From assembly GCA_031285905.1 (NCBI GenBank), contig JAITVH010000027.1, forward strand, positions 1 to 44,698: a DNA stretch of 44,698 bases, written 5' to 3'. The notes under the pieces are model-generated. The model did not search any database. It was not told the DNA's origin and saw nothing but the letters and a program-made list of their open reading frames with translations. The translations under genes were made by a program, and so were the position numbers. Shown in pieces: positions 25,834 through 33,777 of this stretch. Every line of letters starts with the position of its first letter. Position 1 is the first letter of the stretch. This DNA is from Prevotella sp. Its GTDB lineage: Bacteria > Bacteroidota > Bacteroidia > Bacteroidales > Dysgonomonadaceae.

Positions 25834-27195
25834 TTAACTATTGGCAGTTCCCACTAATGGAATTTCTTCTTTAATACCCGGAACAGGCCCAAATGCATAT
25901 TCCTCCGGCCCTAGTTTCTGGGTCGAAGCCATGATCTGATCCCAGGTAACAAATTTACCTGTATAGGCTGATTCACGTCCCATAATTGCCATTAGAGTCG
26001 ATTGCACATGCTGCTCGGTATCATTCAGCGGTTTATTAGTTCGGATGGCTGTTACCAGCCGGATCAGTTCTTGTACATAAGGGTCAGGCACAGCCATCGA
26101 CTGGTCAGCATCTTCTGCTTTAGGATAAGGATATTTCCATGCAACAGAACCATCCAGATTATAGATAGTACCGAAGCAATCGGTATATCCTTTAGTTCCA
26201 TACACTAATATGCTATGATCATTATCACATCCGTCTATTTGTCTTGATGTACAATGGGCTCTATGACCGTTTTCGTATACATATTGGATACTGAAGAAAT
26301 CGTATTGGTCTCCTGTTACACGGCGTTGTCGACCGCCTGTAGCCTCAGCTTTTACCGGTTTCTTTTCGCCACAGAACCAAGACATCATATCTATTTCATG
26401 TACAAACTGTTCTACAACCAAATCGCCCGAAACCCAGGTGAAATTAACCCAGTTGCGAAGCATATACTCCATATCAGTCCAGTCCGGATGGCGTTTGATA
26501 TGCCAAAGTGATCCTCCTAACCGGGTTACATGTGCGGCGACAATCTCTCCGATAGCGCCACCTGCCACTCTGCGATATGTTTCTATACAGTCTTTTTGTG
26601 AACGGCGGATGGTACCACTAATGACTGATAATCCTTTTTGTGTTGCTTTTTTTGCTACCATCAGCATCTTTCTTGCTCCTACAGGATCAACAGCACACGG
26701 TTTTTCAATAAAGCAATGTTTACCTTTATCAATCGCATATTCGAATTGACTTGGGCGGAATACAGGAGGAGTACATAATAATACCACATCCACACCTGAG
26801 TCTATTACTTTCTGATAAGCGTCGAAGCCCAAGAAGCAATTTGCATCCGGGATATCCGTTCCTTTGTCTTTTAGTGTTTTTCTGCAAGCGTCCATCTTAT
26901 CCTGGAAAACATCTCCTAAAGCTGTGATTTGCAAACCTGTTCCGGCTGCAAGGAAATTGAGGGCGGCACCTGTTCCACGTCCGCCACAACCAACTAGTCC
27001 GGCCTTTAAAGGTTTCCCCTCAGGAGCTGTTTTAAGAATTTCGGGTACTTCAACATCTGCTAACTTCTCTTCTTTTGAGGATGAAGAGGAACCAGAGCAA
27101 CTGGTTAAGATAGATGGCACGGATATAGCACCCAATGCCCCGACAGCAGAACTTTTGAAAAAAGATCGTCTGTTTAATTTAGCATTTTCATCCAT
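25834..27195 (-). CDS. Tat-exported Gfo/Idh/MocA family NAD(P)-dependent oxidoreductase, putative lipoprotein
   Basis: The 453-residue protein has a twin-arginine signal (NRRSFFKS, residues 8-15) that ends in a lipobox, LTSC (Cys33), followed by a Ser-rich linker. So it is predicted to be exported folded, with its cofactor, and then lipidated. The Rossmann domain starts with KAGLVGCGGRGTG (64-76) and the family EKP motif is at 164-166 (FIEKPCAVDP). The C-terminal alpha/beta domain includes VEQFVHEIDMMSWFCG with the catalytic-region His. First gene of a two-gene operon with the TIM-barrel protein. It is unlikely to be a GH109 enzyme, which lacks this EKP motif. The family is certain, the sugar substrate is not. 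Confidence 0.87.
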   Translation of the reverse strand: MDENAKLNRRSFFKSSAVGALGAISVPSILTSCSGSSSSSKEEKLADVEVPEILKTAPEGKPLKAGLVGCGGRGTGAALNFLAAGTGLQITALGDVFQDKMDACRKTLKDKGTDIPDANCFLGFDAYQKVIDSGVDVVLLCTPPVFRPSQFEYAIDKGKHCFIEKPCAVDPVGARKMLMVAKKATQKGLSVISGTIRRSQKDCIETYRRVAGGAIGEIVAAHVTRLGGSLWHIKRHPDWTDMEYMLRNWVNFTWVSGDLVVEQFVHEIDMMSWFCGEKKPVKAEATGGRQRRVTGDQYDFFSIQYVYENGHRAHCTSRQIDGCDNDHSILVYGTKGYTDCFGTIYNLDGSVAWKYPYPKAEDADQSMAVPDPYVQELIRLVTAIRTNKPLNDTEQHVQSTLMAIMGRESAYTGKFVTWDQIMASTQKLGPEEYAFGPVPGIKEEIPLVGTANS

Positions 27196-27366
27196 AAAAT
27201 AAAATATAAATAATTATGATAATTGTATCAGATCAGGTATGTTATATCGGCATTCAGATAATGACCATTAAAGTTAACGTTCTTTTTATGATCTTATTTG
27301 TAAGAACTTATAATAAATCCTAATGTATGCAAATAATATAATCCTTTTATCAAAAAGTAAAGTATT

Positions 27367-28770
27367 CTATGCTTTGTTCTTCCCTCTTACTACATCTCCG
27401 GCATCAGGTGTTAATTTAGTAAATCCATAAAGGGAAAGTACACCTAAAACAGCTACAAATATAAAAGAGAGTCTAAAATCGGCTACCGTATAATGCTCAG
27501 TGCTTCCGTTTATCATATTCGAGAATCTCAAAAATACGGCACCCATTGCTATTCCCATACCTGTCGACATTTGCTGGATAGTACTGTAGAGAGTGTTTGC
27601 CGGGGTCATCCGGTCTTGTGGTATGTCGGCAAAAGCAAGTGTAGTAATTGCACTAAACTGCATAGAGCGGAACATACCGGATAAGAACATAACCAGAACG
27701 ATCAACCATATGGGAGTAGTAGGTAATAATAATGCAGTGAACAATGAGAATATTGCAATCAGTAAACCATTTGCTATCAATACTGTTCTGAAATTGTAAT
27801 GGCGCATAATCCATATAGTTGCTGGTTTCATAGCCAGATTTCCTGCCATGGTTGACAAAAATAACATGCCTGACTGGAATGGATTTAGTCCAAAACCCTC
27901 CTGAAACATCAAGGGGACAAGGTAAGGCGCTACTCCGATAACCATGCGTGACAAGGAACCTGTAAATATGGTTACTTTGTAGGTTGGAATCTTTATTACA
28001 GAGTAATCTATCAACGGGTTTGATATATGGGTAGAGTATTTTATGTTCAGCACCAAAAGCCCCAGACTCACCACTATAATGATCAATGAGACATAATAGG
28101 GTATTTCAGTATGACTCAGTAATTCAATCCCATACATAAAGCCGGCCAAAGACAACCCGCTTAAAACAAAGCCTATCATGTCAAAATATTTTCGGGCAGG
28201 AGTAGTATCTTTTTCATCGGGAATGTGTCGCCAGGCCAGTAATACACATATAATGCTGATTGGTATATTCAGATAAAATATCCAGTGCCACGACCAGTAA
28301 GTGGTCAGATACCCCCCTACCAGAGGGCCCAGAATCGGAGCAACCAGTGCAGGCCATGTAATATATGCCATTGCAGTTACTAAGTCTTCTTTAGGCGTGA
28401 CTTTTAGCACAGCCAGTCTGCCGACCGGAGTCATCATGGCACCTGACATTCCTTGCAGAATACGGAAAATAACAAATTGGTTGAGGTTTTGCGATGTTCC
28501 GCATAAAGCAGAAGTGAGGATAAATAATATGATAGATAAACAGAATACCCTTCTTGTCCCAAAACGGTCGGCAATCCAGCCGCTTACAGGTATAAATATT
28601 GCTAATGCTATAAGGTATGAAGTCACCCCGGCGCTGAGATGTATTACATCTGTTCCAAACGATCTTGCCATAGCAGGTATTGCTGTATTAACAGCAGTGG
28701 TATCTAGTCCCTGCATGAAAAAAGCAATAGCCACAATCAGTGGAACAGTTGTCGATTCTTTAAACTTCAT
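27367..28770 (-). CDS. MFS multidrug transporter, DHA2 (EmrB/QacA) type
   Basis: The 467-residue protein is strongly hydrophobic, with about 13-14 predicted helices. MFS signatures of DHA2 pumps are present: motif D1-like QGLDTTAVNTAIPAMARSF in TM1, motif A WIADRFGTRRVF in loop 2-3, and motif C-like ITWPALVAPILGPLVGGYL in TM5. This is the drug:H+ antiporter family; the closest known type by eye is MdtD/EmrB. No EmrA-type membrane-fusion partner or regulator gene lies next to it, so it probably works as an inner-membrane exporter alone. A purine-rich AAGGAAG stands before the ATG, and a repeat-borne -7 element (28817-28824) lies upstream. Confidence 0.9.
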   Translation of the reverse strand: MKFKESTTVPLIVAIAFFMQGLDTTAVNTAIPAMARSFGTDVIHLSAGVTSYLIALAIFIPVSGWIADRFGTRRVFCLSIILFILTSALCGTSQNLNQFVIFRILQGMSGAMMTPVGRLAVLKVTPKEDLVTAMAYITWPALVAPILGPLVGGYLTTYWSWHWIFYLNIPISIICVLLAWRHIPDEKDTTPARKYFDMIGFVLSGLSLAGFMYGIELLSHTEIPYYVSLIIIVVSLGLLVLNIKYSTHISNPLIDYSVIKIPTYKVTIFTGSLSRMVIGVAPYLVPLMFQEGFGLNPFQSGMLFLSTMAGNLAMKPATIWIMRHYNFRTVLIANGLLIAIFSLFTALLLPTTPIWLIVLVMFLSGMFRSMQFSAITTLAFADIPQDRMTPANTLYSTIQQMSTGMGIAMGAVFLRFSNMINGSTEHYTVADFRLSFIFVAVLGVLSLYGFTKLTPDAGDVVRGKNKA

Positions 28771-28799
28771 TTTTCTTCCTTATAAAACCAAAACATTTT

Positions 28800-28826
28800 T
28801 TTTAACTAAAAGGTAACAAAGGTAAC
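28800..28826 (-). repeat. Short dispersed repeat carrying a -7-like element, copy 1 (upstream of the MFS gene)
   Basis: Plus-strand TTTAACTAAAAGGTAACAAA followed by GGTAACA. On the minus strand it contains TACCTTTG (28817-28824), a TAnnTTTG match placed to drive the MFS transporter gene with a leader of about 40 nt. Confidence 0.6.
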
Positions 28827-28843
28827 AGAAATTGAGAATGAAA

Positions 28844-28870
28844 AATTAAGAATTAAGAATTAAGAATTTA
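28844..28870. repeat. AATTAAG heptamer tandem repeat
   Basis: Three AATTAAG units in a row followed by a partial unit; same style as the AT-rich tract after the HTH gene at 9.1 kb. Confidence 0.7.
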
Positions 28871-28900
28871 TATTCGACTTTTCCAATCTTTTTCCTCCTG

Positions 28901-28964
28901 TTAAGGCGATCCCTTGTGGTCGCCCGCTTTGCCTGTCGCGGGTACCCACAAGGGGCACCCTTAC
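28901..28964. repeat. REP-pair-like palindrome (CCCTTGTGG family), copy B
   Basis: Arms GGCGATCCCTTGTGGTCGCC and GGTACCCACAAGGGGCACCC face each other around a short loop. The same arms, with few changes, lie inside the RAYT gene at 39195-39262, so this is a dispersed copy of that element. The outer GTAG ends are degenerate here (GTAAGG on one side). Confidence 0.75.
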
Positions 28965-28968
28965 TCCA

Positions 28969-28996
28969 TTTTAACTAAAAGGTAACAAAAGTAACA
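28969..28996 (-). repeat. Short dispersed repeat carrying a -7-like element, copy 2
   Basis: TTTTAACTAAAAGGTAACAA followed by AAGTAACA; on the minus strand it contains TACTTTTG, also a TAnnTTTG match. Confidence 0.6.
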
Positions 28997-29050
28997 TATT
29001 CCAGCTATTAGCTGATAGCCGTTAGCTTTTAGTTTTTTTCTTCCTCTTTC

Positions 29051-29242
29051 GTAGGGGCGAAATATCTTTCGCCCGATGTTTGATTGCGGGGGTGTGTCAA
29101 AAGAAATTTTGGATGTTATTTTATTAGGTGCTGGCGCGGATATCTTATCCGTGCCGATATTAAAAGGGCACAGACAAGATGTCTGCACCAGCAAAAAATG
29201 ACAATTTGATACTGTTGTTAGACTTTTGACACAACCCCCTAC
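29051..29242. repeat. Composite nested palindromic element (GTAGGGG ... CCCCCTAC ends)
   Basis: The outer ends are GTAGGGG and CCCCCTAC. Near the left end, GGGCGAAATATCTTTCGCCC is a hairpin of the GTAG-headed REP type. Inside, GGGGGTGTGTCAAAAG (about 29088-29103) faces CTTTTGACACAACCCCC (about 29223-29240) as an inverted repeat. At the centre (29127-29192) is a further palindrome beginning GGTGCTGGCGCGGATATCTT and ending GTCTGCACCAGC. The nesting suggests one element inserted in another, or a small non-autonomous element moved by a RAYT. Confidence 0.6.
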
Positions 29243-29272
29243 ATTACTCCCAGAAAGGACTAAGTTGTCCTT

Positions 29273-29290
29273 TTTAACTAAAAGGTAACA
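29273..29290 (-). repeat. Short dispersed repeat, copy 3 (truncated)
   Basis: TTTAACTAAAAGGTAACA matches the start of copies 1 and 2 but runs directly into the 34-bp repeat at 29289 instead of continuing to a second GTAAC. Confidence 0.55.
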
Positions 29291-29322
29291 ACCAACGGTC
29301 ACAGGAGCGTAGCGTATGTAAA
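29289..29322 (-). repeat. 34-bp dispersed repeat, copy 2 (inverse of 9704-9737)
   Basis: Reverse complement matches 33 of 34 bases of 9704-9737. The rest of the GC-rich island found at 9.7 kb is absent here. Confidence 0.8.
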
Positions 29323-29517
29323 GGTTACACTTTATCATATCCTTCATTTTTTATCTATTTCTTTGGCATATAGGCGCATTAGCCTATTAATATCCTATAG
29401 ATAAATTTAATTTTATTTAATAACGATAATAAACGGTCTACAATGTTAAAAATGTGGTTATACCCATCAAGAGAAACACTTATATATTAAAAAAGATTCT
29501 TTTTTCATATTTTTTAA

Positions 29518-29525
29518 TATATTTG
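29518..29525 (+). promoter_or_regulatory. Predicted -7 promoter element for the YiiX-like gene
   Basis: TATATTTG matches TAnnTTTG, 39 bp before the TTG start at 29565; supports that start because an in-frame stop lies at 29526. Confidence 0.5.
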
Positions 29526-29564
29526 TGATTAAGGATTATAAAGGAAATCAAAAACGGGCATTTT

Positions 29565-30188
29565 TTGAGAAACACAACCTACAAAGTATTTATTATACTT
29601 ATTGTATCTATTTGTGGTTTTATTGTTTCGTGTACGCAGTCGCAAACAGATTATTTCAATACATTACCGCATGATATATTGAAAGAAGGAGACATTGTGT
29701 TCCGTCGGGGTAAAGGACTGGCCAGCCAATTTGTTTTAGCAGCAGATAAATATGGTATTTATTCTCATACCGGAATTGTGGTGAATGTAAACGATACGTT
29801 GATGATTTTACATGCTGTTCCTGGTGAACCTGATTTTGCAGGCGATGAGGATAAGGTAAAGATAGATGATATCTCCTCTTTCTTTATGCAGGATCGGGCT
29901 GAATCGGGAGCTATAATGCGAATCAAAAACGATACAATAGCCGGAAAAGCAGCTCAGAAGGCCCTGAAATTCTATCAACGAAAAACCCTTTTCGATCACA
30001 CATATGATCTTGATGATACCACTAAAATATATTGTACTCAACTTATATATCATGTGTATAACCAAATGGGGATAGACCTTACAGAGGGCAGACGCACCAA
30101 GATGAATTTGCCCGGCTTTAAAGGCATATATATATTCCCTTCAGATATTCAGAAAAGTTCGCATCTGGAAATTATTTATAGTTTCTAG
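29565..30188 (+). CDS. YiiX/YaeF-like permuted NlpC/P60 cysteine hydrolase, lipoprotein
   Basis: The 207-residue protein starts at a TTG codon. No in-frame ATG lies between the upstream stop and the hydrophobic signal, and TTG directly opens a complete lipoprotein signal, MRNTTYKVFIILIVSICGFI then the lipobox VSC (Cys23). The mature part is a circularly permuted papain-like fold of the YiiX/YaeF type: LKEGDIVFRRG, the His motif YGIYSHTGIVV (His68) and the Cys motif KIYCTQLIYHVYNQMG (Cys157). Relatives are amide or lipid hydrolases of the envelope; the substrate here is unknown. The DUF4878 lipoprotein gene starts 30 bp downstream. Confidence 0.82.
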   Translation: MRNTTYKVFIILIVSICGFIVSCTQSQTDYFNTLPHDILKEGDIVFRRGKGLASQFVLAADKYGIYSHTGIVVNVNDTLMILHAVPGEPDFAGDEDKVKIDDISSFFMQDRAESGAIMRIKNDTIAGKAAQKALKFYQRKTLFDHTYDLDDTTKIYCTQLIYHVYNQMGIDLTEGRRTKMNLPGFKGIYIFPSDIQKSSHLEIIYSF

Positions 30189-30218
30189 GTATAGTTTTAC
30201 AATAAAAGTAGATTAATT

Positions 30219-30626
30219 ATGAAAAAAAATGTTTGTTATTTATTAAGCCTAGTGGCAATGTGCCTCTTCTTATTTTCTTCATGTTCATCGTCCGGTCCCG
30301 GAGAGGAAGCAAAGAAGTATATTAACTATCTGGCAAAAGGCGATTTCGAGAAATTCGCTGATGGTATAGCTTATGAAGACACTGCTTCTAAGGAAGAAAT
30401 TCAGGCTGCTAAAGCTATGATGGCAGGAATGGGCGAGAAAGCCAAGAAAACAATTGAAGCCAGCGGTGGCGTTAAAGGTGTGGAGGTTGTATCTGAAGAC
30501 ATATCCGAAGATGGTAATTCAGCTGAAGTTGTCCTTAAGGTAACCTATGGAGACGGATCTACTAAAGATAGTGATGTGGATATGGTGAAGAAAGATGGCA
30601 AGTGGAAAATGGAAATGAAGAAATAA
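30219..30626 (+). CDS. DUF4878-like lipoprotein
   Basis: The 135-residue protein has a lipoprotein signal ending in FSSC (Cys22). The mature domain begins GPGEEAKKYINYLAKGDFEK, a helix typical of the NTF2-like DUF4878 family, and ends with strands VKGVEVVSEDIS, SAEVVLKVTYGDG and DVDMVKKDGKWKMEMKK. The family is abundant in Bacteroidetes, usually as small secreted proteins of unknown function, with a pocket that could bind a small ligand. It is 30 bp downstream of the YiiX-like hydrolase gene, suggesting co-transcription, and a perfect 13-bp hairpin terminator follows. Confidence 0.82.
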   Translation: MKKNVCYLLSLVAMCLFLFSSCSSSGPGEEAKKYINYLAKGDFEKFADGIAYEDTASKEEIQAAKAMMAGMGEKAKKTIEASGGVKGVEVVSEDISEDGNSAEVVLKVTYGDGSTKDSDVDMVKKDGKWKMEMKK

Positions 30627-30648
30627 CATATAAATAAATGTTTATTAT

Positions 30649-30689
30649 AGAAAATCGGTTATTCATTTAGGTAACCGATTTTCTTTTTT
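30649..30689 (+). terminator. Strong intrinsic terminator after the DUF4878 gene
   Basis: AGAAAATCGGTTA (30649-30661) pairs perfectly with TAACCGATTTTCT (30672-30684), followed by a T-run. Confidence 0.9.
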
Positions 30690-30737
30690 GAGATAAAGAG
30701 AAACACTATAGGCGATTAACTGTTAGTATAAAAAAAC

Positions 30738-30745
30738 TATCTTTG
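30738..30745 (+). promoter_or_regulatory. Predicted -7 promoter element for the dGTPase gene
   Basis: TATCTTTG matches TAnnTTTG. It overlaps a possible GTG start at 30745, so translation should instead start at the ATG at 30766, about 20 bp downstream. Confidence 0.6.
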
Positions 30746-30765
30746 TGACTGAAAATAATTATTAT

Positions 30766-32091
30766 ATGAACTGGCAACAACTACTCTCTGCTAAACGCTT
30801 CGGAATGGAAGAGTACCATGATGACAAACATCATGACCGTACTGATTTTCAACGCGACTATGACAGGTTAATTTTCTCGGCTCCTTTCCGCCGCTTACAG
30901 AATAAGACACAGGTTTTCCCTCTTCCCGGCAGTATATTTGTTCACAACCGGTTAACTCATAGCATAGAGGTCTCCTGCGTGGGACGTTCCCTGGGGGTTA
31001 TTGTCGGCAAGGAGTTAAGAAAAAAATATCCGGAGTCTGATGTAGCTTTTGAAGAAATAAGTTCTATTGTTGCTGCCGGATGTCTTGCCCATGATCTGGG
31101 AAATCCACCTTTCGGTCATTCGGGTGAAACGGCTATTACCAGTTATTTTTCGGAAGGAAAAGGACGGTATCTGGAAGAGAAAATAAAAAAGGAAGGCGAC
31201 CGTTGGGAAGATTTTATTCATTTCGAGGGGAACGCTAACTCCATACGATTGCTGATTCATCAGTTTAAAGGTCGCCGCCGGGGCGGTTTTGTAATGACTT
31301 ATTCCATGCTCGCCTCTATAGCAAAATATCCCTATTCATCACTTGCAGGCAGCAAGGGGAAATTCGGCTTCTTCCATTCCGAAGAAGATGACTTTAAGAA
31401 GATTGCCGATGAACTGGGAATGAAGCGCCTGTCTGATTCCCCTCTGGCTTATAGTCGTCATCCTTTGGTATATCTGGTTGAGGCGGCCGATGATATATGC
31501 TACAAGATTATGGATATAGAAGATGCCCATAATCTGGGATTGCTTTCAACGGAACAGACTATGGAACTTTTCTTCAAATTCTTCACACCGGAAAGACAGG
31601 AGAAAATAAAGAAGGTGATGACAGTCGTTACTGATGTCAATGAGCAAATCGTTTATTTACGTTCTTCGGTTATCGGTCTGCTAGTAAATGAATGTACGCG
31701 TGTTTTTATTGAGAATGAGAAGTCTATTCTGAAAGGAGAATATACAGGTTCATTGATAAAGAGCATATCGCCGCTTCCAAATGAGGCATACCGTATAGCA
31801 ACAGATATCAGTTATAAAAAGATATATAAAACAAAAGATGTGACGGATATCGAGCTTGCAGGACATCGCATCATAGGTTTTCTGCTCGATACATTTATCA
31901 ATGCAATTGAGAATCCTACAAACAAATATTCGGAACTGATTCTAACACGAATACCGGATCAGTATGAAATTAATGCACCCGATTTATATAACCGCATTCT
32001 GGCAATACTGGATTTTGTATCGGGTATGACAGACGTATATGCGCTCGATTTGTATAGAAAAATTACAGGGATGAGCCTTCCCAGTGTATAA
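30766..32091 (+). CDS. dgt: Deoxyguanosinetriphosphate triphosphohydrolase (dGTPase)
   Basis: This 441-residue HD-domain enzyme hydrolyses dGTP to deoxyguanosine and triphosphate, tuning dNTP pools. Visible motifs are the N-terminal DYDRLIFSAPFRRLQNKTQV, the first metal His in NRLTHSIEVS (His65), and the HD pair in CLAHDLGNPPFGHSGE (His109-Asp110). The later Asp lies in YLVEAADDICYKIMDIEDA. An in-frame GTG at 30745 would add seven residues, but it lies inside the predicted promoter element, and the protein family typically begins near MNWQQLLSAKR. I therefore choose the ATG. The gene converges with the glycosyltransferase gene, only 7 bp between stop codons. Confidence 0.92.
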   Translation: MNWQQLLSAKRFGMEEYHDDKHHDRTDFQRDYDRLIFSAPFRRLQNKTQVFPLPGSIFVHNRLTHSIEVSCVGRSLGVIVGKELRKKYPESDVAFEEISSIVAAGCLAHDLGNPPFGHSGETAITSYFSEGKGRYLEEKIKKEGDRWEDFIHFEGNANSIRLLIHQFKGRRRGGFVMTYSMLASIAKYPYSSLAGSKGKFGFFHSEEDDFKKIADELGMKRLSDSPLAYSRHPLVYLVEAADDICYKIMDIEDAHNLGLLSTEQTMELFFKFFTPERQEKIKKVMTVVTDVNEQIVYLRSSVIGLLVNECTRVFIENEKSILKGEYTGSLIKSISPLPNEAYRIATDISYKKIYKTKDVTDIELAGHRIIGFLLDTFINAIENPTNKYSELILTRIPDQYEINAPDLYNRILAILDFVSGMTDVYALDLYRKITGMSLPSV

Positions 32092-32098
32092 AGGTTGC

Positions 32099-33172
32099 TT
32101 AAAGACTTTGGATTATTCGCTTCATCTTTTTTATTGCATTATCCCATTTAAATCGTTGAACGTATTCGTTCCCGCTTTTTGCTAGATTTATTCTATAGTC
32201 GTTATTATTAGCCAGATAAACAATCTTGTTCGCCATCTGGTTAGTGTTCATCACCTCTACCAAGAGTGCAGTCTGACCTTCAAACGCATACTCCTGATGC
32301 CCTTCTATATCGGTGCAGATAAGAGCGCATCCGCAGAACATGGATTCTACTGATACAAGTCCGAATCCTTCTGTAAAGCTGTTTGAGATAAAAATGGCAT
32401 TTCTATTATATATATCGCTGAGGTTAGCGGGATCTCTATGGTATGTTATCCAGTCCGGCAAATCGAAAGGACAGGGAGATATACCAAAAAGCTCTGCCTT
32501 AAGTTCGGGAATATGCTGTTTGGCTATTCTCAAAGCTTCCAAACCATATTTCGATCCTTTTATCTCCTGCTCGGAATAATGCATTAATACAGTGAAAGGG
32601 TTGCGGTCTTCTATTTTATCTTTAACGAAGTAGACAGTATCATCAATTCCGTTTTCAATCAGTTCTATCCTGTTTTCTGTATGTTGGCTGACAATCCGTT
32701 CCAGGTAAGAAGCGACAACGATATTCACTGTATCTTTTATATCATACGATTGATATAGCAGATTTTCGTGTCCCTCCCAGTTTTCAAATCCCTGTATAAG
32801 ATTTATTTTCTTCCCTTTTCGGGGATTTAATTTCCCCATTTCCAGTACAGTTGACCACCATGTTGCAATCACAATATCGGCATCATCAACATACGTTTCT
32901 TTTACTTCGGGTACATATGACATTGTAATGGAAGAATCGAACTTAAACCATTTATTTGTTCTGAAACCTTCGATTTTAGACAAGACGTAACGGATGAAAT
33001 ATGGCAGACGGTATTTCATGTACGGTGTCCTGATAGGAAACGTCAGATGTACTTTATATCCCTTTTTTGCCAGGCGGTTTGCATATTCGTACATCACTCT
33101 GAATCCTCCGGCAGGTCGCCGGGGCTTGAAAGGAAGTATGAAGTTGATTTTTAAAGAGTAGTTTTTATTCAT
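32099..33172 (-). CDS. Glycosyltransferase family 4-like protein
   Basis: This 357-residue GT-B protein begins MNKNYSLKINFILPFKPRRP, with the AGGFRVMYEYANRLAKKGYKV acceptor-side loop. The donor half has FTVLMHYSEQEIKGSKYGLEAL and IFISNSFTEGFGLVSVESMFCGCALI, the E-x7-E retaining motif, and DIEGHQEYAFEGQTALLV. An upstream in-frame TTG at 33196 would add eight residues, but it overlaps a -7 promoter element (33194-33201), so I use the ATG at 33172. It is probably involved in surface polysaccharide or glycan synthesis. The upstream gene encodes an unknown secreted protein, and no capsule cluster is nearby. Acceptor and donor unknown. Confidence 0.85.
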   Translation of the reverse strand: MNKNYSLKINFILPFKPRRPAGGFRVMYEYANRLAKKGYKVHLTFPIRTPYMKYRLPYFIRYVLSKIEGFRTNKWFKFDSSITMSYVPEVKETYVDDADIVIATWWSTVLEMGKLNPRKGKKINLIQGFENWEGHENLLYQSYDIKDTVNIVVASYLERIVSQHTENRIELIENGIDDTVYFVKDKIEDRNPFTVLMHYSEQEIKGSKYGLEALRIAKQHIPELKAELFGISPCPFDLPDWITYHRDPANLSDIYNRNAIFISNSFTEGFGLVSVESMFCGCALICTDIEGHQEYAFEGQTALLVEVMNTNQMANKIVYLANNNDYRINLAKSGNEYVQRFKWDNAIKKMKRIIQSL

Positions 33173-33193
33173 TAATAATAAATATACTAAAAG

Positions 33194-33201
33194 CAAATTT
33201 A
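33194..33201 (-). promoter_or_regulatory. Predicted -7 promoter element for the glycosyltransferase gene
   Basis: Minus-strand TAAATTTG matches TAnnTTTG, 21 bp upstream of the ATG at 33172; it overlaps the alternative TTG start. Confidence 0.5.
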
Positions 33202-33220
33202 AATAGTATTTATGACAATA

Positions 33221-33766
33221 TCACTCCCCGAGGGCTGTTATTATTTGCCAGAAAGATTTATTATTGCCAAATAAGAAATCGACATATTGGGTGCCATAAA
33301 GACCATCCTTTTGTTCCAACCTTAAATTCTTAGTTACAATTTTATTCGTTTTTTTATCTTTTATCATAAATTTTCCTTCATATATCAGTTCTGCACCTAA
33401 TTCATATAATTCTTGCATATAGTTTTTATCAATATGTGTATAATTACTATCTCCAAATATTTTCTTTCTGTCACCATCATGATAGCCATACCACCAGTCT
33501 TTGATGGTTATACTTTGATTTTTATTTACTAAAAGTTGATTCAGATTAGGATATTTATCTTTCTGTTTTTCAATATACAATTTTATATCAGATTGTTTAA
33601 AATATACGATTGCATTTTTCTTATGGATAATAATAATACTGTCAGATAAAGTGTCAATCTTGATAGGGGATAAATCTTTATCCTTTACTTTCATGAAATC
33701 AATTTGAGCATTTAATGTAGATGTAACTGTAAGTATTACGAGAATAAGCAACAATTTCATATTCAT
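33221..33766 (-). CDS. Unknown secreted protein, 181 aa
   Basis: I do not recognise this protein. It has a signal peptide (MNMKLLLILVILTVTSTLNA then Q), so it is exported. The mature part is charged and strand-rich, with SPIKIDTLSDSIIIIHKKN, a KDWWYGYHDGDRKKIFG segment, and LRLEQKDGLYGTQYVDFLFG near the end. No Cys is present. It begins 11 bp after the VWA gene on the same strand, so it is probably on the same transcript as the SWIM/MoxR/VWA operon, either as its last member or as an unrelated follower. Its base composition is more AT-rich than the VWA gene. Confidence 0.6.
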   Translation of the reverse strand: MNMKLLLILVILTVTSTLNAQIDFMKVKDKDLSPIKIDTLSDSIIIIHKKNAIVYFKQSDIKLYIEKQKDKYPNLNQLLVNKNQSITIKDWWYGYHDGDRKKIFGDSNYTHIDKNYMQELYELGAELIYEGKFMIKDKKTNKIVTKNLRLEQKDGLYGTQYVDFLFGNNKSFWQIITALGE

Positions 33767-33777
33767 ATTTTAATTGG

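Larger units (their letters stand above)
28771..29564. other. 794-bp intergenic region packed with repeats and palindromes
   Basis: Read from left to right it holds: a TTAACTAAAAGGTAAC repeat (28800-28826), an AATTAAG tandem (28844-28870), a REP-like pair (28901-28964), a second TTAACTAAAAGGTAAC copy (28969-28996), a composite of nested palindromes (29051-29242), a third TTAACTAAAAGGTAAC copy (29273-29290), the 34-bp repeat shared with 9.7 kb (29289-29322), and about 220 bp of AT-rich DNA ending in the promoter of the YiiX-like gene. A 128-codon open frame across the repeats on the minus strand (28961-29347) is an artefact of the repeat sequence. No real gene is seen. Confidence 0.8.

Noticed and set aside
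25834-27195. GH109 alpha-N-acetylgalactosaminidase for the Tat-exported Gfo/Idh/MocA protein
   Set aside because: The EKP motif and surrounding sequence fit ordinary Gfo/Idh/MocA dehydrogenases, not the GH109 signature.
28961-29347. 128-codon open frame on the minus strand in the repeat region
   Set aside because: It runs across the REP-like palindromes and both GGTAAC repeats (repeated CYLLVKK and CYLLVKM segments come from the DNA repeat). No protein features or promoter of its own.
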